Origin: Cryptomeria japonica
Taxonomy: Eukaryota > Streptophyta > Pinopsida > Cupressales > Cupressaceae
Reading direction: 5' to 3'
Length of the DNA: 64,000 nucleotides
NCBI RefSeq assembly: GCF_030272615.1
Contig: NC_081411.1
Location: 155,582,971-155,646,970, forward strand
Shown: one piece after another, positions 34,582 to 45,849 of the stretch
Numbering within the stretch: the stretch's first letter is position 1
Layout of the letters: each line of letters starts with the position of its first letter
Translations under genes and position numbers: made by a program
The notes under the pieces: model-generated
What the model was told of the DNA's origin: nothing
What the model saw: the letters and a program-made list of their open reading frames with translations, nothing else
The model's database searches: none

Positions 34582-34861
34582 CATGGGTGGAAGTGCTTGT
34601 AGGTGCATCGGGGGAGGGTAGTGGAGGATTGTGTAGGGCAGGGAGTGCCCGAGGGTGTGGGGGGTGGAGCAGTGGTTTGCGGGAGGGGTGTTTTCTATGC
34701 GCGGTTGGGATTCAAGTTTTTCTGCAGGCCAAGGGTTTCATGTGGGGCAGGGGGCTACGGTTGGCTCTACCTCTCAGTGGTGGTTGGGAGGGGTGGGGCC
34801 TTGGGTGTCATGCCTTCTAGCATGCCCCTTTGGGGTGTGAGTTCCCTTTTTTTTTTTGAGA

Positions 34862-36786
34862 TCCAATGTCAAGTATTGGTGGTGAGGCCTCGAAGGCACC
34901 GCCCGCCATGGATTTTTGTGTTGTGGTAGGCTCAAAATCCCCATCCCTTAGTATGAATACTTTTAACAAAAATTATTTTTCCTCAGAATCGAGGTCTGGT
35001 AGTGCTGGTAGCTCTCGCATTATGAAGATTAATGGTTGTCTGGAGAGATGCAATGAGAAACCGAGGGTGGTTATTCCTCTTGAGATGATAGCTGAAGATG
35101 TTGAATACTTTTCAAAACACTCGCTATATTGCAAGTTTTGGGGATTGAGGGTTTCTTTGCAGTTTTTGGAAAACTAGGCACAAAGGACCTAGGTACCAGA
35201 AGGGGAAATGGAGATTATGTTGCTAGCAAACAACTACTTCATGGTTACTTTCAACTACATGGAGGATTGTAGTAGGTTTTTTAAAGGAGGCCCATAGTTT
35301 TACAACCAGCTGGGGTTGTTCATCAAACCTTGGCATGCGGGGTTTAACCCTTCGGAGGAGCTCCTGAATAGGGTTCCAGTGTGGGTTCGTTATGTTGGCA
35401 TTCTACACTCTTATGAGAATAGGTGATGTTGTCATTGATGGAAACCATCTGGCAACCTTCTGGCATTCATCTGGTAAGCCATCGGCTGTTACCAACACTG
35501 ACATAGACATCTACATACACCGATAGGCACTTCACCGACATCGGCAACAATGCATACCAGCACCCTAGCCGACAGGGAATAAACTTTTATTTATTGTATT
35601 TAAATGTAATTATCTTTTGTAAAGATGACATGGCATATTGTAATAGACTCACATATATGTATGAGATCTTATAGGTCATTTAGTATGCATAGAGAGAATA
35701 TATGTATAATATTTTTGTATAAGGAGATATAGTTGACAGCGAAGGTTTTGGTTATAGAATGAGCTTCGGTACTGAACCTGGCATAGTTGATATTGATTTG
35801 AAGAAGTACATTGTATTAGATTTCATAATCCACTTCTGTAGTCAGTGTGACTCTTATTGAGCAGTGAGCTCTAGGCAATTGGCCTCCCTGCATGTGCAGG
35901 CCCCTCATTGTAAGTAATATTTATTCATTGGCCAATGAGTGAATATTGTGGGTCACAAATCCCACTGAGGTTTTTCCCACACTGGGTTTCCTTGTTAAAT
36001 ATCTTGTGTTATGGTGTGTTCTCTATGTTGTCTCTGTTATTCTTATTTGCTGCATTAATTCTTATTTACCGGTACACTGTTTTGGGATGCAAAGTTCTTA
36101 ATAAGTCTAAATATTCTACTAACTGATTAGATACTGATTCAACCCCCCCCCTCAGTATCTTTGGGACTATCATTAATCCTAACACGTTTACCACATTTTC
36201 CAGTGGAATGTTGTCAGGAGGATGTACTACGGATGCTTGTTGCACTACTTGTGAAGCTAGTGGGATCTTCAATGCAAAGCCTGGGGAGAAAGGTAATGAC
36301 CTTTGCGCGTATCTGTGTTGAAATTGATTTTAGTAAACCTTTGCCAGATGTTATAGATATGTCTATGGGCTCTTATTCTTGGGTTCAACAGTTAGATTAT
36401 GAGACTTCACCATTTTGGTGTCGTCTGTGTCATGAGTATGGTCATTTACAACGCAAGTGCCCTAGATATAAACTGGTGGTGCACCAACCTCAGCAACTGA
36501 CCCATAGCCTAGATGGGGCTGATAAAGGAAAAGGTGTTATGTCAGTTGAGGTAGTGGGTGTTGATCATTTTGTCTTAGTTAAGACAAAGAACAGGAATCA
36601 AGGACAAAAGAGGTCCTTACAGGAGAGACAGGAGGAGGATACCTTTAATAGATTTGAGGCCTTGGATGACCTTAGCCATCAAGAAGTGAATCTAGGGTTA
36701 ACCCCTTTAGATCAAGGTGCATCAGGGGGGGTTCTGGAAAGAGTAATTGAGGACTTTGCCCAAGCTCTGCATGTGGTTGGAAGCTA
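34862..36786 (+). pseudogene. LINE ORF1 (DUF4283 and CCHC), split by a solo LTR
   Basis: ORF1 is the nucleic-acid-binding protein of plant L1 elements. Readable parts: N-terminal region with S-P-S-L-S-M-N-T-F-N; the DUF4283 block Y-F-M-V-T-F-N-Y-M-E-D and L-F-I-K-P-W-H-A-G-F-N-P; then N-R-V-P-V-W-V-R, where the LTR insertion begins. After it, L-P-H-F-P-V-E-C-C-Q-E-D-V-L-R resumes, followed by C-V-E-I-D-F-S-K-P-L-P. The zinc knuckle C-R-L-C-H-E-Y-G-H-L-Q-R-K-C-P is at about 36,420-36,465. The frame runs on to a TAG near 36,786. The 36,161 frame partly derives from the LTR. Confidence 0.88.
35393..36184 (+). mobile_element. Copia-type solo LTR inserted in LINE ORF1, with 5-bp TSD
   Basis: 792 bp, starts TGTTGGCATT and ends CCTAACA. 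It is flanked by CGTTA (35,388-35,392) and CGTTT (36,185-36,189), a duplication with one mismatch. Removing it restores a continuous V-W-V-R-L-P-H reading of ORF1, which independently fixes the edges. The TGTTGG start and the CCCCCCC run before CTCAGTAT near the end resemble the LTRs of the surrounding copia element, so a related family is likely. Confidence 0.9.
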
Positions 36787-37086
36787 GCAAATGGAGATGG
36801 ATCAACCAGTAAGGGTCCAGCTGGGACTCACTCCTAGTTCAGAGGTGAATTTGGTTGGGGGGGAGGGTTCTTCGATACCTCTAAAATTGGAATCGGTTCA
36901 AGTTAAAAGTAATAATTCCTCTGTTCACCTGGATCTGCATCAGAAAGATATTAAGAAAAGTGCTTCGAAGAAGAACTCAAAGGTTGGCAGAAAGAAGGAT
37001 TTGGACAAGATCAAATTGATGGGGGAGAATTTGGTTGAGTAAGGGTTAGTAAAGTCTCTGGATTCTCACTTTTCCAATCCTCCAAA
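36787..37086 (+). other. LINE ORF1/ORF2 junction
   Basis: The short segment between the ORF1 stop and the ORF2 ATG at 37,087. An open frame (36,791-37,042) rich in Lys and Ser probably continues the ORF1 C-terminus after a premature stop. Confidence 0.5.
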
Positions 37087-40000
37087 ATGATTGTGCTTTC
37101 ATGGAATGTGAGGGGCTTGAACAGTGGCCCTAGACAAAAAGTTGTTTGGGAATTGATTAGGAATCATTCACCTGATGTCATGTTCTTGCAAGAAACTAAA
37201 CTTTCAGTGGAGAGTATGATGGGTATGGTGTCAAAGCTTTGGGGGCAAGGTGAGTGTCAGTGTATTGGGGTAGCTGGTTCCTCTGGAGGGGTGGCCTATC
37301 TTTGGAACCCTTTAAGAATTCACCTTATCTGGTGGGTTGCCTCCAAATCTTCGTTATCTAGGGTTGTCTCTAGTCTTGAGACTGGGGATTATATCGTGTT
37401 TACTAACATCTATGCCCCCACTGATCTTCAAGGTAAGTAGAACTTATGGTCTCATATTTCTTGTATGCAAAGGCTGGTCCCTTTTCATCCTTGGATTATG
37501 GTGAGAGATTTCAATGCCATCATTGAGTTGAGTGAGAAGAAGGGGGTGTTATGCGATTGGAACCTTCTTCTTTCCTTTTTTGGGATAGTATATCATCGTT
37601 GCATCTTGTTGACATTAAGCCTAGTAATGGTTTGTTCACTTGGAACAATAGGGGGGTGGGGGAGTATTGGATTGCAGAGAGGTTGGATCGATTTCTGGTT
37701 TCTAGTTTTTGGGTTGGTGGGGTGGTCCACAAGTTTTGAGATTCTTGACTAGAGAGGGTCAGACCACTAACCCATCAAGCTAGTTTCTTCTTCTACTCGG
37801 GTCACTCGCTCTCCTTCATTCAAATTCCAACTTATGTGGCTCTGGAATCCTGCTTTGTAGGCTCTTGTAGCGGAGTAATGGAGGAAGGGGAGGCTGGCCT
37901 TTAGCACTTCTATGTACACTTTTGCCAAGCAGATGCAATTTGTTAAGTTTCAGCTTAAACAGTGGAACCGTCAGGGTTTCGGGAACATTTTTCATGCTAA
38001 GAAAGATGCTCAAATAGTGTTGAATGGCATCACTAGTGAAATCAGAGAGAATGGTTTGTTTGAAGCCTTGCTTAGGGAGGAGGATAGGGCTACAAGGCTT
38101 TAGAGGAATGGGAGCTTAGGGAAGAAATATACTGGAAATAGAGAGCTCGTATTGATTGGCTTCAAGTGGGGGATAAGAACACTGCTTTCTTCTTCAACTC
38201 AGTGAAAGCAAGAAGACATGGAAATTCCATTCTTTTTCTAGTCAATGATAGAGGTGAGCAGTTTTTATCCTTGCAGAAGATCTCTAGGGAGTCTTTACAG
38301 TATTTGCGGTCCCTCTTCAGTGAGGATTCTCAGGGGGAATCGATGGAGGAGAATCAGGTTCTCACTTGCATTTCTTCTCTTATTACTGGGGAGATGAATG
38401 AGCAGCTTATGGGTCCTATTTTGCTGGAAGAACTCAAGGGGATTGTTTTTCATATGAGGAAGGGAAAAGCTCCTAGACTAGATGGGTTCCCGGTTGAATT
38501 CTTTCAAGATTTCCTGGGATATTATCAAACTGGACTTACTAGAAGTAGTCCAGGAGTCCCAAAGGAATAAGCAAATGCTTCGGGCTTTCAATGCGACTTT
38601 CATTGTTCTAATCCCCAAGTGTGACGGGGTCAACCGGTTAGGTCAGTTCTTCCCTATCTTTCTACAATGTAATTTATAAGATCATCTCTTAGCTGATAGC
38701 GGATAGGTTGAAGAAGTGTCTGGGGGATGTTATCTCTGAGGAGTAGAGTGGGTATGTGGAAGGGCACCAAATATTAGATGATGTGGTCATTTCTACAGAG
38801 ACCATTCATTCTATGGCAACCTCCAAGGAAAAAACTATGTTTATCAAGCTAGATATGGCTAAGGCTTACGATAGAGTTCATTGGTCCTTCCTCCAGAAGA
38901 TCCTCATGGCTTTTGGCTTTGCTGATGAATGGATCCAATGGGTTATGAGTTGTGTTACGTTTACCTCTTTCTTTGTGCTAATCAATGGAGATCATACTGA
39001 GTTGTTTGGTGCTTCTAGGGGTCTTCACCAGGGGGACCCCCTTTCCCCTTACTTATTCATTCTTCTGGTTGAGGGTCTGTGGAGGTTGATTAAGCATAAT
39101 GTGGATCTTGTTATTATTCAGGGTTGGAGTTGGGGTAATGACTTGCAGCTGTAGTCACATTTGCAGTTTGTTGATGACATGACCCTGATGGGACTTGCTC
39201 AGATCAAAGAAGCTACTAATTTGCGTAAGGTTTTGGATGTTTATCTTGCGGCCTCGGGCCAGTTGATCAATGAGGATAAATCTTCTATCCTCTTCTTCAA
39301 CACTCTTGGAACTATTCAAAGGAGGATTGCTCTTATCTTGAGATTCCAAGTTGGCTCTCTGCCCTTGACTTATTTGGGTATTCCTATTTCTCCTAGTAAC
39401 CCTCCTAGGGAGTCATGGCAGGGTGTCTTGGATAAATTTTGCATGAAGGTTGAACACTGGACACACAGATGGTTATCCTTTGCTGGGAGGGTTCAACTGA
39501 TTCAGTCAGTGGTTCAGGCTCTTCCGATTTATGGATGTATGCTACAAGTGGCTCCTAAGTGGTTCTTGAAGGGATTGGACTCTCTGGCAAGGAAATTCTT
39601 ATAGGCAGGAAATCTATCCTCATCCAAATGGAGTCTTGTCAATTGGGACTTGGTGTGTAGCCTGAAGCAGTTGAGGGGGCTTGGTTTAAGGCAGTCCATT
39701 TTTTTGGGGGAGGCTCTGGCGACTAAATTGTACTAGAGGTGGTGTGTTGAGCAGGATTGAGGTTGGGCTAGGATTTTGGCCTATAAATATATGCAGAGGA
39801 TCCTGATGGAGAAAATTCCAAGATATCTGCTTGAGGAAAAAGTCTCAATGATTTGGAATACTCTCAAGAAGGGGGCTTCTCTCATTAAGGAAGGACTCTT
39901 TTGTATTTGTAGGAGGGGGGAAGAGGTACTTTTCTAGAACGTCTCTTGGGATGGATACCCCCCCATCCTTGATTAGTTTCCTAACCTTGGAAATATTTGC

Positions 40001-41358
40001 CAGAGGTTTTTGGAGGCAGGGTGGTCAAGGGTGAGTGACTTCAAGGTTGTTTATAGGTGTGGGTAGCTGGAGTTGGAGTGGTAGAATGCTCCTAATGAGT
40101 GGCCAATTATTGGTATGGAAGAAGAGTGTGCTGAGTTGCATGGCATTTTGGCGAGTAGACACTGTAGTTCCCTCAAGGGTAGGGATTGACTTGCTTGGTC
40201 TCTAAATCCTAAGGGCGTCTTTACTGTGGCTAGTGGATACCGAGAAGTGTTGAACCAAAGACTGGAGGGAAGAGAGGTGCATTGATGGAAACAGGTATGG
40301 AATATGTTTTCTTGGCCGAACTGTAATTGCTTCGCTTGGACTTTGGCATTGAATAGATGCCTAACTTAGGACAATATTTGCAAGTGGGGATTCTTGGGGC
40401 CTTCTATTTGTGCTTTGTGTGGTAATGGGGAGGAAGATTCCTCACACCTGTTCTTCAGATGCCCCTTCTCTTTTCTTATTTGGCATTACTGGTGGGGGTG
40501 TGGAAGCACCCTTGTGTTCACGCAGATTCTTTGGTGGAGTTTTGGAGCAATTTGGGTAGACCTCCTATCTTGTCCTCCTTCCTCCATATTGTCTAGTATA
40601 TTGGGCCCATTTTCATACTGTGGCAGATCTGGCTCGAGAGGAACGGGAAGATCTTTTGTGAGGTCAGACTGTTAGTTCAGCAAGTGTGGAATAGAATCAT
40701 TGTTATTATTCGGGAGACGGTGGAAGCTAAATGTGAGGTGAATTTTCCTCTAGATAGAGATGAGGTGGATATTGTGAGTAGGTTTGGCTAGCAGGAGTTG
40801 TCTCCCGCCTCAACTTGTGTTAGGATAGGTAGATGTGCTATGAAGAAGGTTCAAAGGGTGGGAAGGTGGATACCCCCTTAGGATGAGTTTATCAAGATTA
40901 AAACCGATGGCTCCTCTAGGGGTAACCTAGGCTCTGCTGGGGTTGGTGGTGTTGGGAGGAATTGTATGGGGGAGGTGGTTTTCTTCTTTTTGGTGCATAA
41001 AGGGTAGCTGTCTAATAATTTTATGGAGGGATTTGCAATTATTTATGCCTTGGAGCATGCTTGGGAGTTGGGACGAAGGAAGGTTATCTGCGAATCGGAT
41101 TCACAAATTATTGTTAACTTGTTGACAGAGTAGAAGGTGAGTGGGATTCATTGGCAACTGGTAGGGATTGTTCATCAGATTCTTCAAATTAGTTCTTTCA
41201 TCCACATCCCTCATCAATGGAATAGAGAAGCTGATTGTTTAGCTAAGTGAGCCTTGGAACATGGTAGTGATTGGAAAGTTGAAGGTTGGGAGCATCTCTC
41301 CTCAGATTACTATCAGGACTTGCAAAAGATTTTTGCTAAGGACATGGATAGCTATTAA
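37087..41358 (+). pseudogene. LINE ORF2: endonuclease, RT, zinc-binding region, RNase H
   Basis: ORF2 starts at the ATG at 37,087. The endonuclease reads M-I-V-L-S-W-N-V-R-G-L-N and L-Q-E-T-K, with Y-A-P-T near 37,410. The reverse transcriptase begins with G-D-K-N-T-A-F-F-F (38,169) and P-R-L-D-G-F-P-V-E-F-F. It has the boxes F-I-K-L-D-M-A-K-A-Y-D-R-V-H-W, G-L-H-Q-G-D-P-L-S-P-Y-L-F and F-V-D-D (usually F-A-D-D) at about 39,170. The zinc-binding region is C-A-L-C-G-N-G-E-E-D-S-S-H-L-F-F-R-C-P (40,406). RNase H near 40,900-41,250 shows I-K-T-D-G-S-S, C-E-S-D-S-Q and N-R-E-A-D-C-L-A-K. More than ten stops and frameshifts break it. Confidence 0.93.
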
Positions 41359-41494
41359 GCTGGCTGATCTTAGGCTGGGTTTGTGGTTCATTTTTGGGGC
41401 ATTGGGGCTCTGGTTCTCTTTGTAATTCTTGTGTTTGATTTTCAATAAAGTTTTTACCTCTTTATTCATGAAAAAAAAAACACAACAAAAACCT

Positions 41495-42033
41495 AATTCT
41501 CATCATTGAGATTACAAACAAGTCAGTTCAATCTTGACCGTTAGAAATCATGACAATCTCTTCACATTCTTCAAGACAATTCTAACTGCTCAATGATCAT
41601 CACTCCATTAGACTTTGTAACTCATCACACGTTGTGTATTAAATACAATCCACTTTGCTCCTTCCCTAGACAATAAGCAAATGCGCCAAACCAATTTGAA
41701 TTTATCCTCATACAATGATCACACGTGTCTCCATCATTACCGCTCATCAGATAATAAACCAACAAACTTGATCGGTTAGGGTTTAACAGCTGATAGGGTT
41801 TACTAGTTACATTACATAGAAAGGTTTGACCCTTTACACCGGTTCAATTCACAAACTTTACATACCAGTTACAACATCTTCTACAACTCTATTCTTACTG
41901 GTTACTAGCCAATATCAAACACAACAATATCAGTAATAACATGAATACCATTTACTGGTTCAATTGACATCAATGACAACATATCATTAATGCAATCTCT
42001 ATGCAAAATACCAATAAACTCAAAATACCAACA
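41495..42033 (-). repeat. 5' LTR of the copia element, outer part
   Basis: The outer 539 bp of the 5' LTR, collinear with 28,550-29,085 of the 3' LTR. It starts right after the LINE target duplication and ends CCAACA at 42,033, followed by the CTTAG duplication. Together with the inner part it gives 1,406 bp, close to the 1,427 bp of the 3' LTR. Confidence 0.93.
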
Positions 42034-42090
42034 CTTAGAGCTCTCTCATTCACACGTTGCTCACTTGGAGCTACTAGTTCTTGGAGAAAT
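42034..42090 (+). repeat. Dispersed repeat R1, right part
   Basis: Continues the R1 sequence interrupted at 27,658: GAGCTCTCTC, CACGTTGCTCA and TTGGAGCTACT match 58,459-58,507. Confidence 0.75.
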
Positions 42091-42910
42091 CACTAAACAA
42101 TGGCTAAACACGACATACATGTCACTTCTCACACTCAAAAAATTATCAAACAAGTTCCCACTCAAAATTCAAATTCAAAGCTACCCACCCAGACTAATTT
42201 CACTTGCAATCTTTGCTACACATTAGGAGCAAGGGATGGAGATCCCAAAGTCTTCTATTTACTAATGTTGATTGTTGCAGGAAAACTTATGGATAGAATT
42301 AAACCCCGACAGATAGGTGGATCAATAACAAACTCATGGGAAAAAATTGAAATTTAAAAATATAAAATTTCTAACAAATACTTTTCACAGTGATAGGAGA
42401 TAAGTAATTTGTTTTCCTTCTACCACATAACTAAATCTTGAATTTCCCTACAACTTCTTTTGTCATGCCAAATCATTCCAAATTTTTGTGTAGGTCTCTT
42501 TTCTATGGATGCTATCTATTTTTTACACAAATAATGTACCATTTTATGGCTTCCAATCCAACTGCATCCAAGTGCCTTTTTAACCCTTCATATTCAATCA
42601 ATATATTTAGAACTACGACTTCGCTCTATTATGAAAGATGTCTTCACATTTCAAATTTGAACCATTCCATATGTGAATGATTTTTATTTCATTAAATGAG
42701 ATGGCATCTCTTCTTGGCATCTAACAAAATCCTCATCTTCTTTATGCTTTGATGAAGGTTTACGCAGTGGTTTAATGCACAAGGTATGAAGAAGGCAAAA
42801 TTTGTAAATTTTGTCTTAAGCTTGCTAATTTCATGTGATTAAAAGTTTATAAAGTATTATCATTAAATCATATTTGTGCTTATCCCTATGATCATCACAT
42901 TCCATGAGAT
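42091..42910. other. Intergenic stretch
   Basis: No coding signal. Its last part (42,650-42,910) belongs to the degenerate CCATGAGAT-type repeats also found at 51,150-52,420. The gypsy-C element landed inside such a repeat. Confidence 0.45.
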
Positions 42911-44107
42911 TGTAATGGTGAAAAATTAGGGTTCCCACCATAGAAGGAAGAAACCACTAATTTATGACCTAGGGACCATTACATTAAAAGAGGGAGGTAA
43001 ACTCAGTAGATCTAGTCACAAATCAACAAGGATGAGGACTAACAATCCTATTCAATTTACCACGTTGAAATTGGACTGTCCTCTTTTGAGTTGAATTGTA
43101 AAAATGCTAAAATTAGGGTAAATATGAGCTATAATTGATGTAAAAAATGGATGAGCGGTAATCTACAATCATCGGATTGAGCCATGAACTTGGATCTAAG
43201 GATTGGAAGAGGATTTAGATCTACTCCCAGAAGGAGTTCCTGATTTTCTAGGACCGATGTGACGGTCGCTTTGGTCCTCTGTAGTTTTCGCACTCCAATG
43301 GGGGATCAATTCGTCTCTATAAATAAAGCTTATCCTAAAGACCACGGCTCCACACTCGCTCTTTTGCACACTAGAGAAGGGAAATAGATTGGCAATAGGT
43401 GTTTACCTTAGTTCAAACCCTATTTTTGGAATTAATCATGAAATATAAATGAAATATGACCGAATTATAATAATGGAAATGTTCTCCTTTTGAGAAAGAT
43501 GTTGAATAGTGACTAAAAACACAAATGATATACCTCCTTGTGAAGTTTTATTTTTCTCCACACAGAATTAGGGTTTCATGAAGTCTTCAGTAACATAGAA
43601 CATGAATTTCAACTTCAATGCTTGAATCTTGACTTTATCTTTGCTCTAATGCTTGAATAAAGACTAACTGCTTGCTTGCTTTAACTTGAACGCTTGATTG
43701 CTTGATGTGAAATTGAATTTCATGTCCTTTGGATGATCAAATGAGAGGGGTAGACATCTTTTTGTACTTGTCCATTGAAAAACAATTTAATTTTGTGACA
43801 TGAGATGACACAACTTGCTGGAATTCTCGATCACATTATACTACCATTAAGGGGCCCAAATTTGGGTCTTAATTGGGAGGACCAAGGAACTGGGTTCTTT
43901 GGACCTAAGGGGACTAGGGTGCCATGCCCTGGTCCTACCCGATCAGAGACCAAAATTAAGGGGCAGGATGATGTGTGCATTAAAAATGGTGATAAATATG
44001 CCTGGAATGAGTAAAAATAGGTCACATTCATTCCTCAGAGCACAAACACCAAAGTGAGGGCCCAAATATGGACAAAATTGTAAGGGAGTAGAATTTAGGA
44101 TGCTACA
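42911..44107 (-). repeat. 3' LTR of gypsy-C
   Basis: 1,197 bp. On the minus strand it begins TGTAGCATCC and ends ACCATTACA. It is preceded by the polypurine tract at 44,108-44,122. It is highly similar to 49,485-50,625 over its length. Confidence 0.93.
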
Positions 44108-44122
44108 TTCAACCCCCACTTT
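44108..44122 (-). promoter_or_regulatory. Polypurine tract of gypsy-C
   Basis: The minus strand reads AAAGTGGGGGTTGAA immediately before the 3' LTR start TGTAGCATCC. Confidence 0.82.
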
Positions 44123-44807
44123 AATGGGAGTATGAGACGAAGCATACTCTTGATAAAGTACAAAGAGTTACCTTTGAAAGGCTTTTATCAAGATTCTAAG
44201 GATGCAAGACACACCAAGCCCCCAGTGGACTTTAGGTATCTTTTGACTTCAAGATCAAGATAAAAGAGACATCATAAGAAAGAGAAAGAAAAGAGAACCA
44301 TGACTACAAGTCCTAGTGAGGCTCACTTACCTTGAGTCATGAAAAGAAAAATACCAAAATTACAAAGCAAGAGACTAAGTTTTCAAAGTAACTTGAGTAT
44401 TAAGAGAGATAATCATTTAGCGGAGTGTATGCCCCCATGTTAAAGCAATTGTGTACAACATATTGAGAGAAATTTATTTAAGGTAGTATACATCCATCCA
44501 AAAGAGAATCACATTATCACAATGATATTCCCCAAAGAAGAGAACAAATCAAAGGATAATGATCACAAAATGTAAAACACATAAGGATTCGGGTTAATAT
44601 GCTATTATGATAAATAATGTATATCATGTATATATTTGCATTGAATTGTCCTCATCCCCCAAAGAAAGTAGAACTACTATGAAAGAAGGGCACATGTCTT
44701 TTGAGTCAACATGGGAGAGACCAAAAGAGATCTTAATGCTTTGCATCATCCTTAAGTAGACAACAATAGGGATAACAAATAGAAGAATTGAGAAGGTTAC
44801 AGACAAG

Positions 44808-44810
<3 letters not shown>

Positions 44811-44863
<53 letters not shown>
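44811..44863. repeat. (GA)n microsatellite
   Basis: A pure GA run of 53 nt inside the 3' part of gypsy-C. Confidence 0.98.
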
Positions 44864-44865
<2 letters not shown>

Positions 44866-44881
44866 TATAACACGAATAAAG

Positions 44882-45785
44882 CTAATCAAGAAAGTCATCC
44901 ACCTCCCCATCTTTCTCAACATTGTTTTGGGAAGGTGGACAATATTCAAGAGGAGCAACTTCGAGCATGGTAGATGGAGCTACCACAAGTTCCAAAGAAA
45001 GACCATTCTCTAATGGTAGATAACTTTGTTTGTTACTAGGAGCTAGGATAAATGCTTGTGAAAATTGTTTACATAAATCATTGTCAATGTCAACATATTC
45101 ATATTCATCATCATTATCATCGACATTGTTAGCATGAACATCATTTTCATCCATCTCTTCCTCAATATTAATAAAAATGGGATCTTTAATTGGAATAGAA
45201 CATGAGCCATCATTTTTCTTAAGCATTTTATGTCTTGGAGATTTAGGTTTAACTTCCTCCCTAGGGTTAGGCAAAGGATGGACAAATAGGATTGTATCAA
45301 TATTTGGAGTCTTTGAGAAGGAAATGGGTTGAGAAGCAAGTTCATGAGCCTTGGCATGACTTGTCTTCTTTGGAATTCTCTTGCACAGCAGTTTCTTTTA
45401 GTTTTAGTTGAAGGTTGTGAAGGTTTAGGATCAATAGGCATAGGCTTCTTCTCTTCCTTTAAAGAAGGATACATAGGAGAAGAGTTTTTAGGTTGAAAGA
45501 TATGAGATGTCAAACGCTTCCATTTGTAAGATGTCTACGAGGCGAAATCATAGCATATAAAGGAGGAATAAAGGGTGTAGGAAGGAGACCAGGTCCATCA
45601 TGAGGAGGAAGAATAGGTCTATCATGAAGAAGGGGAATGGGATTGGGATCATTGGGCTTACTCAAGGATAGAATAATCTCATTCTTCCACCTTTCATAAA
45701 ATTGAAAAAGAGCATCACTTCGAGGTTTAATAGGTTCAAATTGTTTAGACCAAAAATAATCAAGATTAAAATCTCCATGCCTCAC
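44882..45785 (-). pseudogene. Gypsy-C C-terminal polyprotein region, unknown
   Basis: Two minus frames continue below the protease-like segment. The first has L-D-Y-F-W-S-K-Q-F-E-P-I-K-P-R and a Pro-rich stretch. The second (45,274-44,882) is strongly acidic, with I-N-I-E-E-E-M-D-E-N-D-V and D-D-N-D-D-E-Y-E-Y. No enzymatic motif is recognised. It stands where a reverse transcriptase would be expected in an autonomous element. Confidence 0.5.
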
Positions 45786-45849
45786 CGTGGGTCAGAACAT
45801 GCTATGATTAATTGTTATAATTTTGTCATTAAGAGGGAATTGCAAACAC

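Larger units (their letters stand above)
34436..41478 (+). mobile_element. LINE (L1-type) nested in the copia 5' LTR, with 16-bp TSD
   Basis: The insertion is flanked by AACACAACAAAAACCT at 34,420-34,435 and 41,479-41,494 and ends in a poly-A run at 41,471-41,480. It carries an ORF1 with DUF4283 and a zinc knuckle, and an ORF2 with endonuclease, reverse transcriptase, zinc-binding region and RNase H, in plus orientation. A G-rich 5' region (34,580-34,860) suggests a near full-length copy. ORF1 is split by a copia solo LTR (35,393-36,184). Stops are scattered through both ORFs, so it is dead. The clean long TSD and tail are classic target-primed reverse transcription marks. Confidence 0.95.
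27659..42033 (-). mobile_element. Ty1/copia retrotransposon, with LINE nested in its 5' LTR
   Basis: A complete but decayed copia element, flanked by the perfect 5-bp duplication CTTAG (27,654-27,658 and 42,034-42,038). On the minus strand the order is 5' LTR (41,495-42,033 plus 33,569-34,435, split by a LINE), primer binding site, gag, protease, integrase, reverse transcriptase, RNase H, polypurine tract and 3' LTR (27,659-29,085). Integrase before reverse transcriptase defines Ty1/copia. The first 200 bp of the two LTRs differ at roughly one position in ten by eye, so the insertion is old. Coding domains have stops between them but retain most motifs. Confidence 0.95.

Noticed and set aside
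34587-34929. Three overlapping Gly/Trp-rich plus-strand ORFs
   Set aside because: Products of the G-rich LINE 5' region; not conserved with any ORF1 block.
35425-36170. Starting the solo LTR in the LINE at 35,425 (TGATGTTGTC)
   Set aside because: The start at 35,393 gives a target duplication and restores the ORF1 reading frame; the inner position does not.
43805-44031. Mirror ORFs on both strands
   Set aside because: Lie inside the gypsy-C 3' LTR; chance frames.
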